A stretch of 64,000 bases of DNA from Gordonia jinghuaiqii (GTDB taxonomy: Bacteria > Actinomycetota > Actinomycetes > Mycobacteriales > Mycobacteriaceae). Under the pieces are notes generated by a model. That model did not search any database. It had not been told where the DNA came from and saw only the letters and a program-made list of their open reading frames with translations. The DNA is taken from the NCBI RefSeq assembly GCF_014041935.1, contig NZ_CP059491.1:992001-1056000 (forward strand). Reading direction: 5' to 3'. Within the stretch, counting starts at the first letter, position 1, and every line of letters begins with the position of its first letter. Both the position numbers and the translations under genes were made by a program. Shown in pieces: positions 8,096 through 18,317 of the stretch.

Positions 8096-9283
8096 GTGAG
8101 CATCTTGGCAGGTAGCGGAGCGACCGACGCGCGAACCGCGAAAGTCATTCAGCTCTACACGTCGGGTCCGGACTCCACCGGCGATCGGCGCGGGGCCCGG
8201 GACTCCGGACGTCGACGCCACCCGAGTCAGCAGACCGGCCCCCAGAGTCGCGCGAAAGGCTCAGTGACGCAACGAGAATCGTCGGAAGCTCCCGGTCATC
8301 CCAACACCGACGGCTTCGGCAGCCCGACCGCGCGGGTGACCCCCATCAGCGATGAGATCGCCCTGCCCGACGCGGCGCTCGGCGTCGAACACCGCGGACC
8401 GTCGAAGTCGAGTCCGCTGTTCAGCCTGGGTGGTCTGCGCGGGGCTGTCGCCGACACCCTGACCTCCACCGCCGGATTCATCCGTGAGCGGATGGCGGGC
8501 GAGTACGAGGTCGACGAGTTCGGCTTCGACCCGCACTTCACCGAGGCCGTCTGGTTCCCGGCGATCCGCCAGATCTACGAGAAGTGGTTCCGCGTCGAGG
8601 TCACCGGCATCGAGAACCTGCCCCTCGAGGGAGGTGCGCTGCTGGTCGCCAACCATGCCGGCACCATCCCCGTCGACGCGATCATCACCTCGCTCGCGGT
8701 GCGCGACAACCATCCCGATGGACGGTACCTGCGGGTTCTCGCCGCGGACATGGTGTTCGACACGCCCGGCATCAGTGAGGTCGCCCGGCGCTTCGGCGCC
8801 ACCCTCGCCTGCACCAACGACGCCGACCGCCTTCTGCGGGCAGGCGAACTGACCGCGGTCTGGCCGGAGGGTTTCAAGGGGATCGGCAAGCTGTACAAGG
8901 ACCGCTACAAGCTGCAGCGATTCGGTCGCGGCGGTTTCGTCACCACCGCGCTGCGCAACGCGGCACCGATCATCCCGGTGTCGATCGTCGGGTCCGAGGA
9001 GATCTATCCGATGGTCGCCGACCTCAAACCGCTCGCCAAGGTCCTCGGCCTGCCGTATTTCCCGGTCACGCCGCTGTTCCCGTTGCTCGGACCGCTCGGC
9101 ATGGTGCCGCTGCCGTCGAAGTGGCACATCCACTTCGGCCGGCCCATCGAGACCGGTTCCTATGACGAGTCGTCCGCCGACGACCCGATGGTGGTCTTCG
9201 ACCTCACCGATCACGTGCGCGAGGAGATCCAGCAGACGCTCTTCCGGATGCTGAGCCGCCGCGGCAGCGTCTACTTCGGCTGA
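8096..9283 (+). CDS. Lysophospholipid acyltransferase family protein
   Basis: A 395-residue protein with a disordered N-terminal 110 residues and a PlsC-type acyltransferase domain. The motif NHAGTIPVDA is this family's variant of the His-x4-Asp catalytic block, ELTAVWPEGFKGIGKLYK is the E-G substrate block, and PIIPVSIVGSEEIYP is the third block. It probably transfers acyl groups to a lipid acceptor at the cytoplasmic face of the membrane. It corresponds to Rv0502. GTG at 8096 overlaps an AGGGGTG purine run; a later in-frame start would remove part of the disordered leader, so the start is uncertain. Confidence 0.85.
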   Translation: MSILAGSGATDARTAKVIQLYTSGPDSTGDRRGARDSGRRRHPSQQTGPQSRAKGSVTQRESSEAPGHPNTDGFGSPTARVTPISDEIALPDAALGVEHRGPSKSSPLFSLGGLRGAVADTLTSTAGFIRERMAGEYEVDEFGFDPHFTEAVWFPAIRQIYEKWFRVEVTGIENLPLEGGALLVANHAGTIPVDAIITSLAVRDNHPDGRYLRVLAADMVFDTPGISEVARRFGATLACTNDADRLLRAGELTAVWPEGFKGIGKLYKDRYKLQRFGRGGFVTTALRNAAPIIPVSIVGSEEIYPMVADLKPLAKVLGLPYFPVTPLFPLLGPLGMVPLPSKWHIHFGRPIETGSYDESSADDPMVVFDLTDHVREEIQQTLFRMLSRRGSVYFG

Positions 9284-9345
9284 TACTCCGACGGGTCCGG
9301 CCGCGTCACACGCCACGCCGGGTCCGCGCCTGCTAACCATTGAGC

Positions 9346-10509
9346 ATGCGTGCAGTCGTGTGTCGAGCCGGTGAGCTGACGGTCGAAGAGGTACCCACCC
9401 CGCAACCGGGCCGGGGCCAGGTGTTGTTACGAGTCCTCCGCTCGGGGATCTGTGGGTCGGATCTCCATGCGCGCGTGCACTGCGACGCCACCGCCCAGGT
9501 GTCCTCCGAGGTCGGCTACGACGCGTTCATGCGGTCCGGGCAGTCGGTGGTCATGGGACACGAATTCGCCGGCGAGGTGGTCTCCTACGGACCCGGATGC
9601 CGCAAGCGGTGGGCGCCGGGGACGCCCGTGGTGTCGCTGCCGATGATCCGCCACGGCGACGAGGCGCACATGACCGGACTGTCGGAGTCGGCGCCGGGCG
9701 GGTACGCACAGTTCGTGCTGGTGTCGGAGGACATGACCTTCGAGATCCCGGAGGGTCTGTCCGTCGAAGAGGCCGCGCTCACCGAACCGATGGCCGTCGC
9801 CCATCACGCGGTCCGGCGGGGCGAGGTGGGGCGCCGCGACGTGGCGGTCGTGATCGGATGCGGCCCGATCGGTCTCGCGGTCATCACGATGCTCAAGGCC
9901 GACGGCGTGCGCACGGTCATCGCCAGCGACCTGTCGGAGGGGAGGCGGGCACTGGCCGCCCGCGTCGGCGCCGACATCGTCGTCGATCCGGCGGAGACCT
10001 CGCCGTTCGACCGCTGCGCGGAGGTCGGCGGGTACGTCACCCAGGCGCAGGACCTGCTGGGTACTGCCTTCGACGCGATGCGGACGCTGCGGCGGATCCC
10101 GCTCGCCCCGTGGTCGTCGCTGTTCCGCATCGCCGACCGTCTCGGTGCGACGCCGAAGGGCCCGGTCGTCTTCGAGTGCGTGGGGGCACCCGGGATGATC
10201 GAACGCATCGTGACCGATGCGCCGTTCCGCTCACGCATCGTCGTGGTCGGGGTGTGCATGGAGCCCGACACCTTCCGGCCGGCGATGGCCCTGAACAAGG
10301 AACACGAGTTGCGGTTCGTGTTCGTCTACGACCCCGCCGAGTTCTACGAGACCCTGCAGATGATCGCCGAGGGGAAGGTCGACGTCGCGCCGATGATCAC
10401 CGCGACCGTCGGCCTCGACGGGGTGGCCGCGGCCTTCGACGCACTGGGTACCGCCGAGCACCACGCGAAGGTGCTCATCGATCCCATGAGCGAGATCGAT
10501 TCGCTCTGA
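9346..10509 (+). CDS. Zinc-dependent alcohol dehydrogenase (MDR family)
   Basis: A 387-residue medium-chain dehydrogenase. The catalytic zinc ligands are visible: C36 and H41 in GICGSDLHARVH, and H72-E73 in MGHEFAGEV. The coenzyme loop is VIGCGPIGLAVITML, followed by VIASDLSEGRR. The four-cysteine structural-zinc lobe of classical ADHs is absent, as in threonine/sorbitol dehydrogenase-like members. ATG at 9346 matches the family start (MRAVVCRAGEL); a TTG two codons earlier is unlikely. The substrate is unknown. It stands alone between the acyltransferase and the convergent HAD gene. Confidence 0.9.
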   Translation: MRAVVCRAGELTVEEVPTPQPGRGQVLLRVLRSGICGSDLHARVHCDATAQVSSEVGYDAFMRSGQSVVMGHEFAGEVVSYGPGCRKRWAPGTPVVSLPMIRHGDEAHMTGLSESAPGGYAQFVLVSEDMTFEIPEGLSVEEAALTEPMAVAHHAVRRGEVGRRDVAVVIGCGPIGLAVITMLKADGVRTVIASDLSEGRRALAARVGADIVVDPAETSPFDRCAEVGGYVTQAQDLLGTAFDAMRTLRRIPLAPWSSLFRIADRLGATPKGPVVFECVGAPGMIERIVTDAPFRSRIVVVGVCMEPDTFRPAMALNKEHELRFVFVYDPAEFYETLQMIAEGKVDVAPMITATVGLDGVAAAFDALGTAEHHAKVLIDPMSEIDSL

Positions 10510-10699
10510 ACGGGTGTGAGCAGTTGCGCCTGGATGAGGCCGTCCCCGAACCGGATTGATGTCGCATGCGACGTCGGTTCGACGGCTGGACTTCGATCGA
10601 GGTCGCGTCGTCGAAGTGAGGTCTCGAGGTCACTTCGGAACCGGCGGAGGCGGATTCGTGGCCTTCGTGCCGGTCCGCAGATCCACCACCGATCGCGAC

Positions 10700-11830
10700 T
10701 CAGCGGTGACGCAGTAACCGCGCGGCCGCCGCGGCGCCGCCCCCTGCCGCACCCAGGACGATCGCGGTGCCCGCGCCGTACTTCGCCGCCTTGCGGGCGG
10801 TGCGGAAGTCGTACATCTCCCAGCCGCGGACCTTCGCGACATCACGCAGGTCGGGGTCGGGGTTGATCGCCACCGCGCGGCCGACCAGCGACAGCATCGG
10901 GACGTCGTTGTGTGAGTCGGAGTACGCGGTGCAGCGCTTGAGGTTCAGTCCCTCCCGGATCGCGAGTGCACGCACGGCGTGCGCCTTGCCGGGCCCGTGG
11001 AGGATGTCGCCGACGAGCCGACCGGTGAACACGCCGTCGACGCTCTCGGCGACGGTGCCGAGCGCACCGGTCAGGCCGAGACGGTCGGCGATGGTCTGCG
11101 CGAGCTCCACCGGGGTCGCGGTGACCAGCCACACCTGCTGTCCGGCGTCGAGGTGACGTTGCGCGAGCGCCCGGGTCCCCGGCCAGATCTTGTCGGCGAT
11201 GTAGTCGTCGAAGATCTCCTCGCCGAGCTCGGCGAGTTCGGAGGTCGGGCGCCCGGCGATGAACGACAGCGCCTTCTCGCGGCCCTCGGCGACGTCGCGG
11301 GCGTTCTCCTTGCCGGTGATCCGGAACTTCGCCTGGGTCCAGGCGAAGTCCATGATGTCGCTGTAGGTGAAGTATTTCCGCGCCGCGAGCCCGCGCGCGA
11401 AGTGCACGATCGACGCGCCCTGGACCAGGGTGTTGTCGACGTCGAAGAAGGCTGCGGCGGTCAGGTCGCGCGCCGGCTCGCCGGGGATCTCGGAGGGTTC
11501 GCGGGACCGCAGCGAGTCGACCGCGGCCTTGGCGCTCGCCTCGCCGGCGAGGGTCTGGCGGAGCTCGTGCGCGGTCTGACGGAACCGGCCCGTCGCGGCG
11601 CTCGCACGCTGGGAGATCCACGTGCTGACGCGCCTGGTCTCGTCCTCGGTGAGGCCGTGGAGTTCGGCGTCCTCGTCGAAGTCGTCGGTGAACTCGACCC
11701 GGGCGGCGTGTGCTTCCCAGTCGTCACCGGTCGGGCCGTCGCCCTGCACGGGGTTGGGCGGGGGAGCGGGTGCAGGGTCACCTGGCGTGTCGTCGGATCG
11801 TCGGTCTTCCGGGCCCGGGGTCTCGCCCAC
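10700..11830 (-). CDS. HAD-IB family hydrolase (SerB1-like) with C-terminal membrane anchor
   Basis: A 376-residue HAD phosphatase. After about 120 disordered and helical residues, motif I is DVDNT at residues 130-134 ([13 protein letters not shown]), motif II is [13 protein letters not shown], and motif III/IV is [15 protein letters not shown]. The last 25 residues ([24 protein letters not shown]) are hydrophobic and probably anchor it in the membrane. It corresponds to Rv0505c (serB1), but DVDNT and the helical cap fit a lipid-phosphate or lysophospholipid phosphatase as well as a phosphoserine phosphatase. It is convergent with the alcohol dehydrogenase and divergent from the glutaredoxin-like gene. 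Confidence 0.88.
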   Translation of the reverse strand: MGETPGPEDRRSDDTPGDPAPAPPPNPVQGDGPTGDDWEAHAARVEFTDDFDEDAELHGLTEDETRRVSTWISQRASAATGRFRQTAHELRQTLAGEASAKAAVDSLRSREPSEIPGEPARDLTAAAFFDVDNTLVQGASIVHFARGLAARKYFTYSDIMDFAWTQAKFRITGKENARDVAEGREKALSFIAGRPTSELAELGEEIFDDYIADKIWPGTRALAQRHLDAGQQVWLVTATPVELAQTIADRLGLTGALGTVAESVDGVFTGRLVGDILHGPGKAHAVRALAIREGLNLKRCTAYSDSHNDVPMLSLVGRAVAINPDPDLRDVAKVRGWEMYDFRTARKAAKYGAGTAIVLGAAGGGAAAAARLLRHR

Positions 11831-11991
11831 CGCCCACCTCCCACGCGTAGCGCCAGCACTGCTTGCGCGGTCCAGCCTAGCGGCCTGCCTCGACGGTCCG
11901 GCGCCCGTCCGGGGTGTCGGGGAACACAGGCAGGACGCGTTCGGCTCACCCGCGCGAGAGGCGGATCGCGACGCTGCGAAAATGGTCTCCC

Positions 11992-12246
11992 ATGACGTTG
12001 GAACTGCTGACCCGTGCGGGATGCCAGGCCTGTGCGGCGGCCCGCCTCGACCTGGCGCGGATCTGCGCCGACCTGGGTGTCGAGTTCACCGAGGTCGACG
12101 TCGACCGTGCCGCCGCAGACGGAAGCCCCGACATCCGCGCCGAGTACGGCGACCGGCTGCCGGTGGTCCTGCTCGACGGCGACGAGCACAGCTACTGGGA
12201 GGTCGACGAACCCCGTCTGCGGGCCGACCTCGCCGCGCGGGCGTGA
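11992..12246 (+). CDS. Glutaredoxin-like (thioredoxin-fold) protein
   Basis: An 84-residue thioredoxin-fold protein beginning [21 protein letters not shown]. The redox motif is C-Q-A-C, the cis-proline block is [12 protein letters not shown], and the C-terminal [13 protein letters not shown] helix follows. This is the DUF836/glutaredoxin 2-like family (Rv0508 in M. tuberculosis), always upstream of hemA in this order. ATG at 11992 starts right at the first strand. The partner and substrate are unknown; proximity to the redox-sensing rex-hem operon suggests a thiol-redox role. Confidence 0.88.
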   Translation: MTLELLTRAGCQACAAARLDLARICADLGVEFTEVDVDRAAADGSPDIRAEYGDRLPVVLLDGDEHSYWEVDEPRLRADLAARA

Positions 12247-12284
12247 GCGGGCGCTAACACACTCCCGCGAACCTCGTGCCCCCA

Positions 12285-12300
12285 TGTGAACAGATTCACA
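12285..12300 (+). promoter_or_regulatory. Rex operator (ROP) overlapping the rex-hem promoter
   Basis: TGTGAACAGATTCACA is a perfect 6-4-6 palindrome matching the known Rex consensus TTGTGAAnnnnTTCACAA in its core. It lies 62 nt upstream of the probable rex start. The left arm TGTGAA can serve as a -35 element with TATATC at 12309-12314 as -10 (18-nt spacing), so Rex bound here would block RNA polymerase. This predicts NADH/NAD+-responsive autoregulation of rex and of the downstream hem genes, as known for rex-hemACD in Streptomyces. Confidence 0.88.
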
Positions 12301-12361
12301 CGCGGGGTTATATCCTCGAACGATCGCGGTGGAAGCCGGGAGTGAGTCGGGAGACGTGGGG

Positions 12362-13189
12362 GTGAGCGTGGGCGCCGATCGTCCGAAGTCAGCCGATGCA
12401 GACCCTCCCGCGCCCGTCGCGGACGCCGGCACGATCCCCGAACCGACCGTCGCGCGGCTCGCCACCTACCTGTACGTGCTGCGTTCATTCAGCCGCCGCG
12501 GCGTCCTGGTCGCCTCCAGCGGCGAGCTGGCCACCGCCGCCGGGGTCAACCCCGCGATCTTGCGCAAGGATCTCTCGTACGTGGACGCCAAGGGTGTGCG
12601 CGGCGTCGGATACGACGTCGGACGGCTCACCGCCCGCATCTCGATGACCCTGCACACCGACAGCATCCACACCGTCGCCCTCGCCGGCGCGGGTCAGCTC
12701 GGCCGTGCGCTGCTGGCCCACACGGGCTTCGGCCGCGGCTTCCGGGTGGCCGCCATGTTCGACGCCGATCCCGCGCTCGCCGGCACCACCCTGGAACCCG
12801 AAGGTCCCGTGGTCGCGCCCCTGGCCGACATCGCGGCGACCTGTGCCCGGGTGTCGCCCGCGATCGAGATCGCCGTCGTCGCGACCGCCGACGACGACGC
12901 CCAACGGGCCTTCGACGCCTTCGTCGAGGCGGGTGTCCGGCAGGTGCTCAACGTCACGCCGGTGGCGCTGACGACGGAGTCGGATGTTGCCGTCAGACAA
13001 GTTGATCTAGCCTTGGAACTACAGGTACTGGCGTTCCAGGCCTCTCGTGGCACCACACAGGCCCCCACGCAGGCTCGACGGAACGACCTCAAGGACTCCT
13101 CACGCAGCGACATCAAGTCGTCGCGCGGGGTGAAGGCGGCCGACGGACGCCAGGGAAATGCAATGGGTGAAGAAACGGTGACAGCGTGA
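12362..13189 (+). CDS. rex: Redox-sensing transcriptional repressor Rex
   Basis: A 275-residue Rex protein that senses the NADH/NAD+ ratio. The N-terminal winged helix contains [21 protein letters not shown] followed by [16 protein letters not shown]; the Rossmann domain has [14 protein letters not shown] (GxGxxG), MFDADPA and the VLNVTPVAL block. The GTG at 12362 is preferred because GGGAG lies 8 nt upstream; GTG codons at 12329 and 12356 are alternatives. The C-terminal 60 residues after LQVLAFQ are basic and Ser-rich and probably disordered. Its stop overlaps the hemA GTG by 4 nt. A perfect Rex site lies upstream, so it very likely represses its own operon. M. tuberculosis has no rex at this place. 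Confidence 0.93.
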   Translation: MSVGADRPKSADADPPAPVADAGTIPEPTVARLATYLYVLRSFSRRGVLVASSGELATAAGVNPAILRKDLSYVDAKGVRGVGYDVGRLTARISMTLHTDSIHTVALAGAGQLGRALLAHTGFGRGFRVAAMFDADPALAGTTLEPEGPVVAPLADIAATCARVSPAIEIAVVATADDDAQRAFDAFVEAGVRQVLNVTPVALTTESDVAVRQVDLALELQVLAFQASRGTTQAPTQARRNDLKDSSRSDIKSSRGVKAADGRQGNAMGEETVTA

Positions 13190-14592
13190 GTGTTCTGTTG
13201 TTCGGGGTGTCGCACCGTAGTGCGCCGGTCGAGGTGCTCGAGCGGTTGGCGGTCTCCGACCACGACCGCCCCAAACTGGTCGACGAGTTGCTCTCGTCGC
13301 GGGCGATATCGGAGGCCATGCTGGTCTCGACCTGCAACCGCGTGGAGATATACGCGGTCGTCGATGCCTTCCACCCGGCGCTCGAGGCCGTGGGCGCGGT
13401 CCTCGGCGACCACTCCGGCATGACGGTCAACGACATGACCCGCCACGCCTACGTCCGGTACTCCGAGGCCGCCGTCGAGCATCTCTTCACCGTCGCCGCG
13501 GGCCTCGACTCGCTGGTCGTCGGTGAACAGCAGATCCTGGGCCAGATCCGCAACGCCTACCTCAGTGCCGACACCAACGCGTCGGCCGGGCGCGTCCTGC
13601 ACGAGCTCGCCCAGCAGGCGTTGCGCGTCGGCAAGCGGGTGCACTCCGAGACCGGCATCGACCGCGCGGGGGCCTCCGTCGTGTCCGTCGCACTGCACCG
13701 CGCGAAGACGGTCCTGGCCGACCCGACATCCGATGAGCCGGTCATGCGCCGCGCCGTGGTGGTCGGCGCAGGCGCCATGGGTGGCCTGGCGACCGCTCAG
13801 CTGGCCCGTGAGGGCGTCACCGAGATGGTCGTGGTCAACCGGACCGTCGAGAACGCCGCGCATCTCGCCGAGAACATCAGCGCCAATCACGGCATCAAGG
13901 TCACCGGCGTCGGATTCGACGACCTGCCCGCCGCGATGGCCGCCGCCGATGTCGTCGTCACCTGCACCGGTGCCGTCGGTGCGGTGGTCAGCGTCGGCGA
14001 CGTGCACGAGGCCCTCGCGGCCCGCGCCGGCGCCGGCACGGGGCGGACTCAGGGCCGCCCGATGCCGCTGGTGATCTGCGACCTGGGCCTCCCACGCAAC
14101 GTCGACCCGGCCGCCGGGCGACTGCCCGGCGTGCACGTCGTCGACATCGAGGGTCTGCGCGGCGACTCGGCCACCCAGGCCGCCGAGAACGACACCCTCG
14201 CCGCGCGGTCGATCGTCGCCGCCGAACTCGCCGACTACCTCACCCACCAGCGTCAGGCCGAGGTCACCCCGACCGTCGCCGCACTCCGTCAGCGCGCCGC
14301 CGACGTGGTGGAGGCCGAGATCCTGCGTCTCGAGACCCGGCTGCCCGACCTCGAGGGGACGCAGCGCGACGAGATCACCAAGACCGTCCGTCGCGTCGTC
14401 GACAAGCTCCTGCATGCGCCGACGGTGCGTGTGAAGCAGCTGGCGTCGACCCCTGCCGGCGATCACTACGCCGAGGCGCTGCGCGAGCTGTTCGAACTCA
14501 AACCAGGTGCGGCGGAGGCGGTTTCGGCTCCCGATCACCTCGGTCCGCAATCAGGTCCCACGGACCGCGTCGTCGAGCAGGGTGACCGATGA
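13186..14592 (+). CDS. hemA: Glutamyl-tRNA reductase
   Basis: A 468-residue GluTR that reduces glutamyl-tRNA(Glu) to glutamate-1-semialdehyde, the first step of C5-pathway haem synthesis. The catalytic cysteine is C50 in [25 protein letters not shown] is the family signature, [16 protein letters not shown] is the NADPH loop, and the C-terminal dimerisation helices end in [14 protein letters not shown] at 13186 overlaps the rex stop (GTGA) and the hemA stop overlaps the hemC start (ATGA), giving tight coupling. Together with hemL at the window end, it commits glutamate to tetrapyrroles. Confidence 0.97.
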   Translation: MSVLLFGVSHRSAPVEVLERLAVSDHDRPKLVDELLSSRAISEAMLVSTCNRVEIYAVVDAFHPALEAVGAVLGDHSGMTVNDMTRHAYVRYSEAAVEHLFTVAAGLDSLVVGEQQILGQIRNAYLSADTNASAGRVLHELAQQALRVGKRVHSETGIDRAGASVVSVALHRAKTVLADPTSDEPVMRRAVVVGAGAMGGLATAQLAREGVTEMVVVNRTVENAAHLAENISANHGIKVTGVGFDDLPAAMAAADVVVTCTGAVGAVVSVGDVHEALAARAGAGTGRTQGRPMPLVICDLGLPRNVDPAAGRLPGVHVVDIEGLRGDSATQAAENDTLAARSIVAAELADYLTHQRQAEVTPTVAALRQRAADVVEAEILRLETRLPDLEGTQRDEITKTVRRVVDKLLHAPTVRVKQLASTPAGDHYAEALRELFELKPGAAEAVSAPDHLGPQSGPTDRVVEQGDR

Positions 14593-15533
14593 GCACAACT
14601 CCCACCGCGCCGATCCGGGTCGGTACGCGGGGCTCCCTGCTGGCCACGACCCAGGCGCAGACCATCGCCGACGCGCTGACCGCCGCCGGGCACCCGGCCG
14701 AGCTGGTCATCATCAAGACCGCGGGTGACGCCTCGGCGGCACCGGTGGCCGAGATCGGCGTCGGGGTCTTCACCACCGCCATCCGCGTCGCGCTGCACAA
14801 CGACGAGGTCGACGTCGCGGTGCACTCCTACAAGGACCTGCCCACCGCGCCCGAAGAGGGCCTCACGATCGCGGCCGTCCCCACCCGCGAGGATCCCCGG
14901 GATGCCCTGGTCAGCAGGGACGGACTGGTGCTGGGGGAGCTGCCTCCGGGATCGGTCATCGGAACCTCGGCGCCCCGCAGGGCGGCACAGCTTAGGGCAT
15001 TGGGTCTCGGTTTGGAAATCCGCCCCCTAAGAGGCAACCTAGATTCTCGGTTGGGCAAAGTCGCCAGCGGCGAACTCGACGCAGTCGTGGTCGCCCGCGC
15101 CGGACTTGCGCGCATCGGGCGGACCGACAGGGTCACCGAGGCGCTCGATCCGGTGGTCATGCTGCCGGCTCCGGCGCAGGGTGCACTCGCTGTGGAGTGC
15201 CGCTCAGACGATGCCGAACTGGTGAGAATTCTCGCCGAGTTGGACGACGAGTCCACCCGCGCGGCCATCGAGGCCGAACGGGCGGTGCTGTCGGCTCTCG
15301 AAGCCGGTTGCACCGCACCGGTCGGTGCGATCGCCGAGGTGGTCGAGTCGATCGATGAGGATGGGCACATCTTCGCCGAACTGTCGCTTCGCGCGGCAGT
15401 GGCGGCCGAGGACGGATCGGATGTGATCCGCGCCTCGGTGGTGGGTCCGGTCGATCGCGCTGTTCAACTTGGCAAGGGTCTCGCCGCCGAACTGCTGGAG
15501 CTGGGAGCGGGCGAACTCGTCAACTCTCCCTAG
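14589..15533 (+). CDS. hemC: Porphobilinogen deaminase (hydroxymethylbilane synthase)
   Basis: A 314-residue HemC that polymerises four porphobilinogens into hydroxymethylbilane. The start region [17 protein letters not shown], the [14 protein letters not shown] block with its key Asp, [13 protein letters not shown], and the cofactor-carrying cysteine C241 in [11 protein letters not shown] are all present. Length matches the family. ATG at 14589 overlaps hemA by 4 nt. It is part of the rex-hemA-hemC-hemD-hemB operon. Confidence 0.97.
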   Translation: MSTTPTAPIRVGTRGSLLATTQAQTIADALTAAGHPAELVIIKTAGDASAAPVAEIGVGVFTTAIRVALHNDEVDVAVHSYKDLPTAPEEGLTIAAVPTREDPRDALVSRDGLVLGELPPGSVIGTSAPRRAAQLRALGLGLEIRPLRGNLDSRLGKVASGELDAVVVARAGLARIGRTDRVTEALDPVVMLPAPAQGALAVECRSDDAELVRILAELDDESTRAAIEAERAVLSALEAGCTAPVGAIAEVVESIDEDGHIFAELSLRAAVAAEDGSDVIRASVVGPVDRAVQLGKGLAAELLELGAGELVNSP

Positions 15534-15581
15534 CAGAGAACGAACTGCAGCCCTCTGAGGAGGGCAGGAGAGTGCGAACCC

Positions 15582-17255
15582 ATGAGCCGTACGAAGAAGG
15601 CAAACCCCGGACGGATCCTGTTCGTGGGGTCGGGTCCAGGAGATCCTGACCTGCTCACCGTGCGGGCACGCACCGTGATCATCAACGCGACCACGGCCTA
15701 CATCGACCCCGATGTGCCCGCAGCGGTGGTGTCGCTGATCGGTAGTGCACATCGCGATGAACCAGCCCCAGACACCCGTCGGTCCACCAAGAAGGCCGAC
15801 AAGCCCGCCGACGACGCCGACACCGGTGACGCCGCCGAGGCCAAGGATGTGCCGGCCCCCGAGGCCGACGCCCCGGCCGAGGAGGAGTCGGTGGTGCGCC
15901 CGGCACTCGGCGACCCGGCCGAGGTCGCCAAGACCCTGGTCGCCGCGGCCCGCAACGGCGACGATGTCGTGCGGGTGGTGGCCGGTGACCCGCTGACCAC
16001 CGACTCGGTGCTCGCCGAGGTCAACGCCGTCGCGCGGACCTCGGTGACCTTCGAGGTGCTCCCGGGCCTGCCCGCGGCGTCGGTGGTCCCGAGCTACGCG
16101 GGCATGCCGCTGGGCTCCACGCACACCGAGGCCGATGTGCGCGGCGAGGTCGACTGGGCGGCCCTGGCCGCCGCACCGGGCCCGCTGGTGCTGCACGCGA
16201 CGTCGGGTCACCTGGCCGAGACCGCGAGTGCACTCACCGAGCACGGCATGGCTCCGCAGACCCCCGCCGCGATCACCATCAACGGCACCACCTGCGCCCA
16301 GCGGACCATCGAGGCCACCCTCGCCACCCTCAACGAGCAGGGCAACGCGCTGACCGGTCCGCTGGTCGTCACCATCGGCAAGGTCGTCGGCGCCCGCGGC
16401 AAGCTCTCCTGGTGGGAGTCGCGCGCCCTGTACGGCTGGACCGTGCTGGTGCCGCGCACCAAGGACCAGGCCGGCGACATGAGCGAGCGCCTCGTCAGTC
16501 ACGGCGCGATGCCCAAGGAAGTGCCGACGATCGCCGTCGAACCGCCCCGGAGTCCCGCGCAGATGGAACGCGCGGTCAAGGGTCTGGTGGACGGCCGCTA
16601 CCAGTGGGTCGTGTTCACCTCGACCAACGCGGTCCGCGCGGTGTGGGAGAAGTTCGCCGAGTTCGGTCTCGACGCCCGGGCCTTCTCCGGGGTGAAGATC
16701 GCCTGCGTCGGCGAGGCCACCGCAGAGAAGGTGCGTTCCTTCGGTATCAACCCCGAACTCGTGCCGTCGGGTGAGCAGAGCTCACTCGGGCTGCTCGAGG
16801 AGTTCCCGCCCTACGACGACGTGTTCGATCCGGTCAACCGGATCCTGCTGCCGCGCGCCGACATCGCCACCGAGACCCTCTCCGAGGGTCTGCGGGACCG
16901 CGGCTGGGAGATCGACGACGTCACCGCCTACCGCACCGTGCGGGCGGCACCGCCGCCCGCCGAGACCCGCGAGATGATCAAGACCGGCGGTTTCGACGCG
17001 GTCTGCTTCACCTCGAGCTCCACGGTCCGCAACCTGGTCGGTATCGCCGGAAAGCCGCACGCGCGCACCATCGTTGCCTGCATCGGCCCCAAGACTGCCG
17101 AGACGGCAACGGAATTCGGTCTGCGCGTGGATGTGCAGCCGGAGAACGCGTCGGTGCTCGAACTGGTCGACGCGCTCGCCGAGCATGCCGCCCGACTGCG
17201 TGCCGAGGGTGCACTTCCGCCCCCGCGCAAGAAGTCTCGTCGGTCGCGTTCCTGA
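15582..17255 (+). CDS. hemD: Fused uroporphyrin-III methylase-like / uroporphyrinogen-III synthase
   Basis: A 557-residue two-domain protein. Residues about 8-265 are a SUMT/CobA-type tetrapyrrole methylase fold (GRILFVGSGPGDPDLLTVRA, then ...VVRVVAGDPLTTD and GMPLGSTHTEA) interrupted by an acidic Lys/Asp/Ala-rich linker at about residues 66-105. Residues about 285-530 are the HemD synthase that closes and flips ring D (TVLVPRTKDQAGDMSERL, WVVFTSTNAVRAVWEKF, ACIGPKTAETATEFG). In mycobacteria the same fusion (Rv0511) is the HemD of the pathway; the methylase half lacks several canonical SUMT residues, so methylation activity is doubtful. It lies 48 nt after hemC with GAGGAGGGCAGGAGAG upstream, and 1 nt before hemB. 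Confidence 0.92.
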   Translation: MSRTKKANPGRILFVGSGPGDPDLLTVRARTVIINATTAYIDPDVPAAVVSLIGSAHRDEPAPDTRRSTKKADKPADDADTGDAAEAKDVPAPEADAPAEEESVVRPALGDPAEVAKTLVAAARNGDDVVRVVAGDPLTTDSVLAEVNAVARTSVTFEVLPGLPAASVVPSYAGMPLGSTHTEADVRGEVDWAALAAAPGPLVLHATSGHLAETASALTEHGMAPQTPAAITINGTTCAQRTIEATLATLNEQGNALTGPLVVTIGKVVGARGKLSWWESRALYGWTVLVPRTKDQAGDMSERLVSHGAMPKEVPTIAVEPPRSPAQMERAVKGLVDGRYQWVVFTSTNAVRAVWEKFAEFGLDARAFSGVKIACVGEATAEKVRSFGINPELVPSGEQSSLGLLEEFPPYDDVFDPVNRILLPRADIATETLSEGLRDRGWEIDDVTAYRTVRAAPPPAETREMIKTGGFDAVCFTSSSTVRNLVGIAGKPHARTIVACIGPKTAETATEFGLRVDVQPENASVLELVDALAEHAARLRAEGALPPPRKKSRRSRS

Positions 17256-17256
17256 C

Positions 17257-18234
17257 ATGTCACCCGTGATCCGGCCCCGGCGACTGCGGACCACCCCGGC
17301 GATGCGCCGGCTGGTGGCCGAGACCACGCTGGCACCGAGGCAGCTGGTGTTGCCGATGTTCGTCGCCGACGGCATCGACGCCCCGCGTCCCATCTCCTCG
17401 ATGCCCGGCGTCGTCCAGCACACGATGGACTCGTTGCGGGCCGCCGCCGCGCAGGCGGTGGCGGCCGGCGTCGGCGGGCTGATGTTGTTCGGGGTGCCGC
17501 GCGCGGAGGACAAGGACGCGACCGGCTCGGGGGCCGACGCCGATGACGGCGTCCTCAACCGGGCCCTGCGGATCCTGTCCGACGACCTCGGCGATGCCAC
17601 CGTCCTGATGGCCGACACCTGCCTCGACGAGTTCACTGATCATGGTCACTGCGGGGTCGTCGACGGCCGCGGTCGGGTCGACAACGACGTGACCCTCGAG
17701 AGGTACATCTCGATGTCGCTGGCGCAGGCACGCGCCGGTGCACATCTGCTCGGTCCGAGCGGGATGATGGACGGCCAGGTTGCCGCCATCCGCGCCGCGC
17801 TCGACGCCGAGGGGTTCGCCGACACCGGAATCCTCGCCTATGCGGCCAAATATGCCTCGGCGTTCTACGGTCCGTTCCGCGAGGCCGTCGGGTCGTCGCT
17901 CGAAGGTGACCGGCGCACCTATCAGCAGGACGCCGCCAACCGGATCGAGGCACTGCGCGAGGTGCGGCTCGACCTCGAGGAGGGCGCCGACATGGTGATG
18001 GTGAAACCGGCCATGAGCTACCTCGACATCGTGCGCGACGTCGCCGAGATGAGTGACGTACCCGTGGCGGCCTACCAGATCAGCGGCGAGTACTCGATGA
18101 TCACCGCCGCCGCCGAACGGGGCTGGATCGACCGGGACGCGGCGATCCTGGAGTCGCTGACCTCGATTCGCCGGGCCGGGGCGTCGATCATCCTGACCTA
18201 CTGGGCGGCCGAGGTCGCCGAGCGGCTGTCCTGA
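17257..18234 (+). CDS. hemB: Delta-aminolevulinic acid dehydratase (porphobilinogen synthase)
   Basis: A 325-residue ALAD that condenses two aminolevulinates to porphobilinogen. The two active-site lysines lie in AYAAKYASAFYGPFR and VMVKPAMSYLDIV. The metal region reads ADTCLDEFTDHGHCG: the middle cysteine of the C-x-C zinc signature is aspartate here, as in many actinobacterial enzymes, which predicts Mg-stimulated rather than classical zinc-dependent activity. ATG at 17257 starts 1 nt after the hemD stop. It is the last gene of the hem operon. Confidence 0.96.
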   Translation: MSPVIRPRRLRTTPAMRRLVAETTLAPRQLVLPMFVADGIDAPRPISSMPGVVQHTMDSLRAAAAQAVAAGVGGLMLFGVPRAEDKDATGSGADADDGVLNRALRILSDDLGDATVLMADTCLDEFTDHGHCGVVDGRGRVDNDVTLERYISMSLAQARAGAHLLGPSGMMDGQVAAIRAALDAEGFADTGILAYAAKYASAFYGPFREAVGSSLEGDRRTYQQDAANRIEALREVRLDLEEGADMVMVKPAMSYLDIVRDVAEMSDVPVAAYQISGEYSMITAAAERGWIDRDAAILESLTSIRRAGASIILTYWAAEVAERLS

Positions 18235-18317
18235 CCGCGGTCGTCCTGACCGACGTCGGCCGGCCCGCCGTCGTGCGGCCTGACGCTGTCCCGGGTGGGG
18301 TTCACTAGGCTGGACCC

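Noticed and set aside
9340..9345. TTG at 9340 as start of the alcohol dehydrogenase
   Set aside because: The ATG two codons later matches the usual family start MRAVV.
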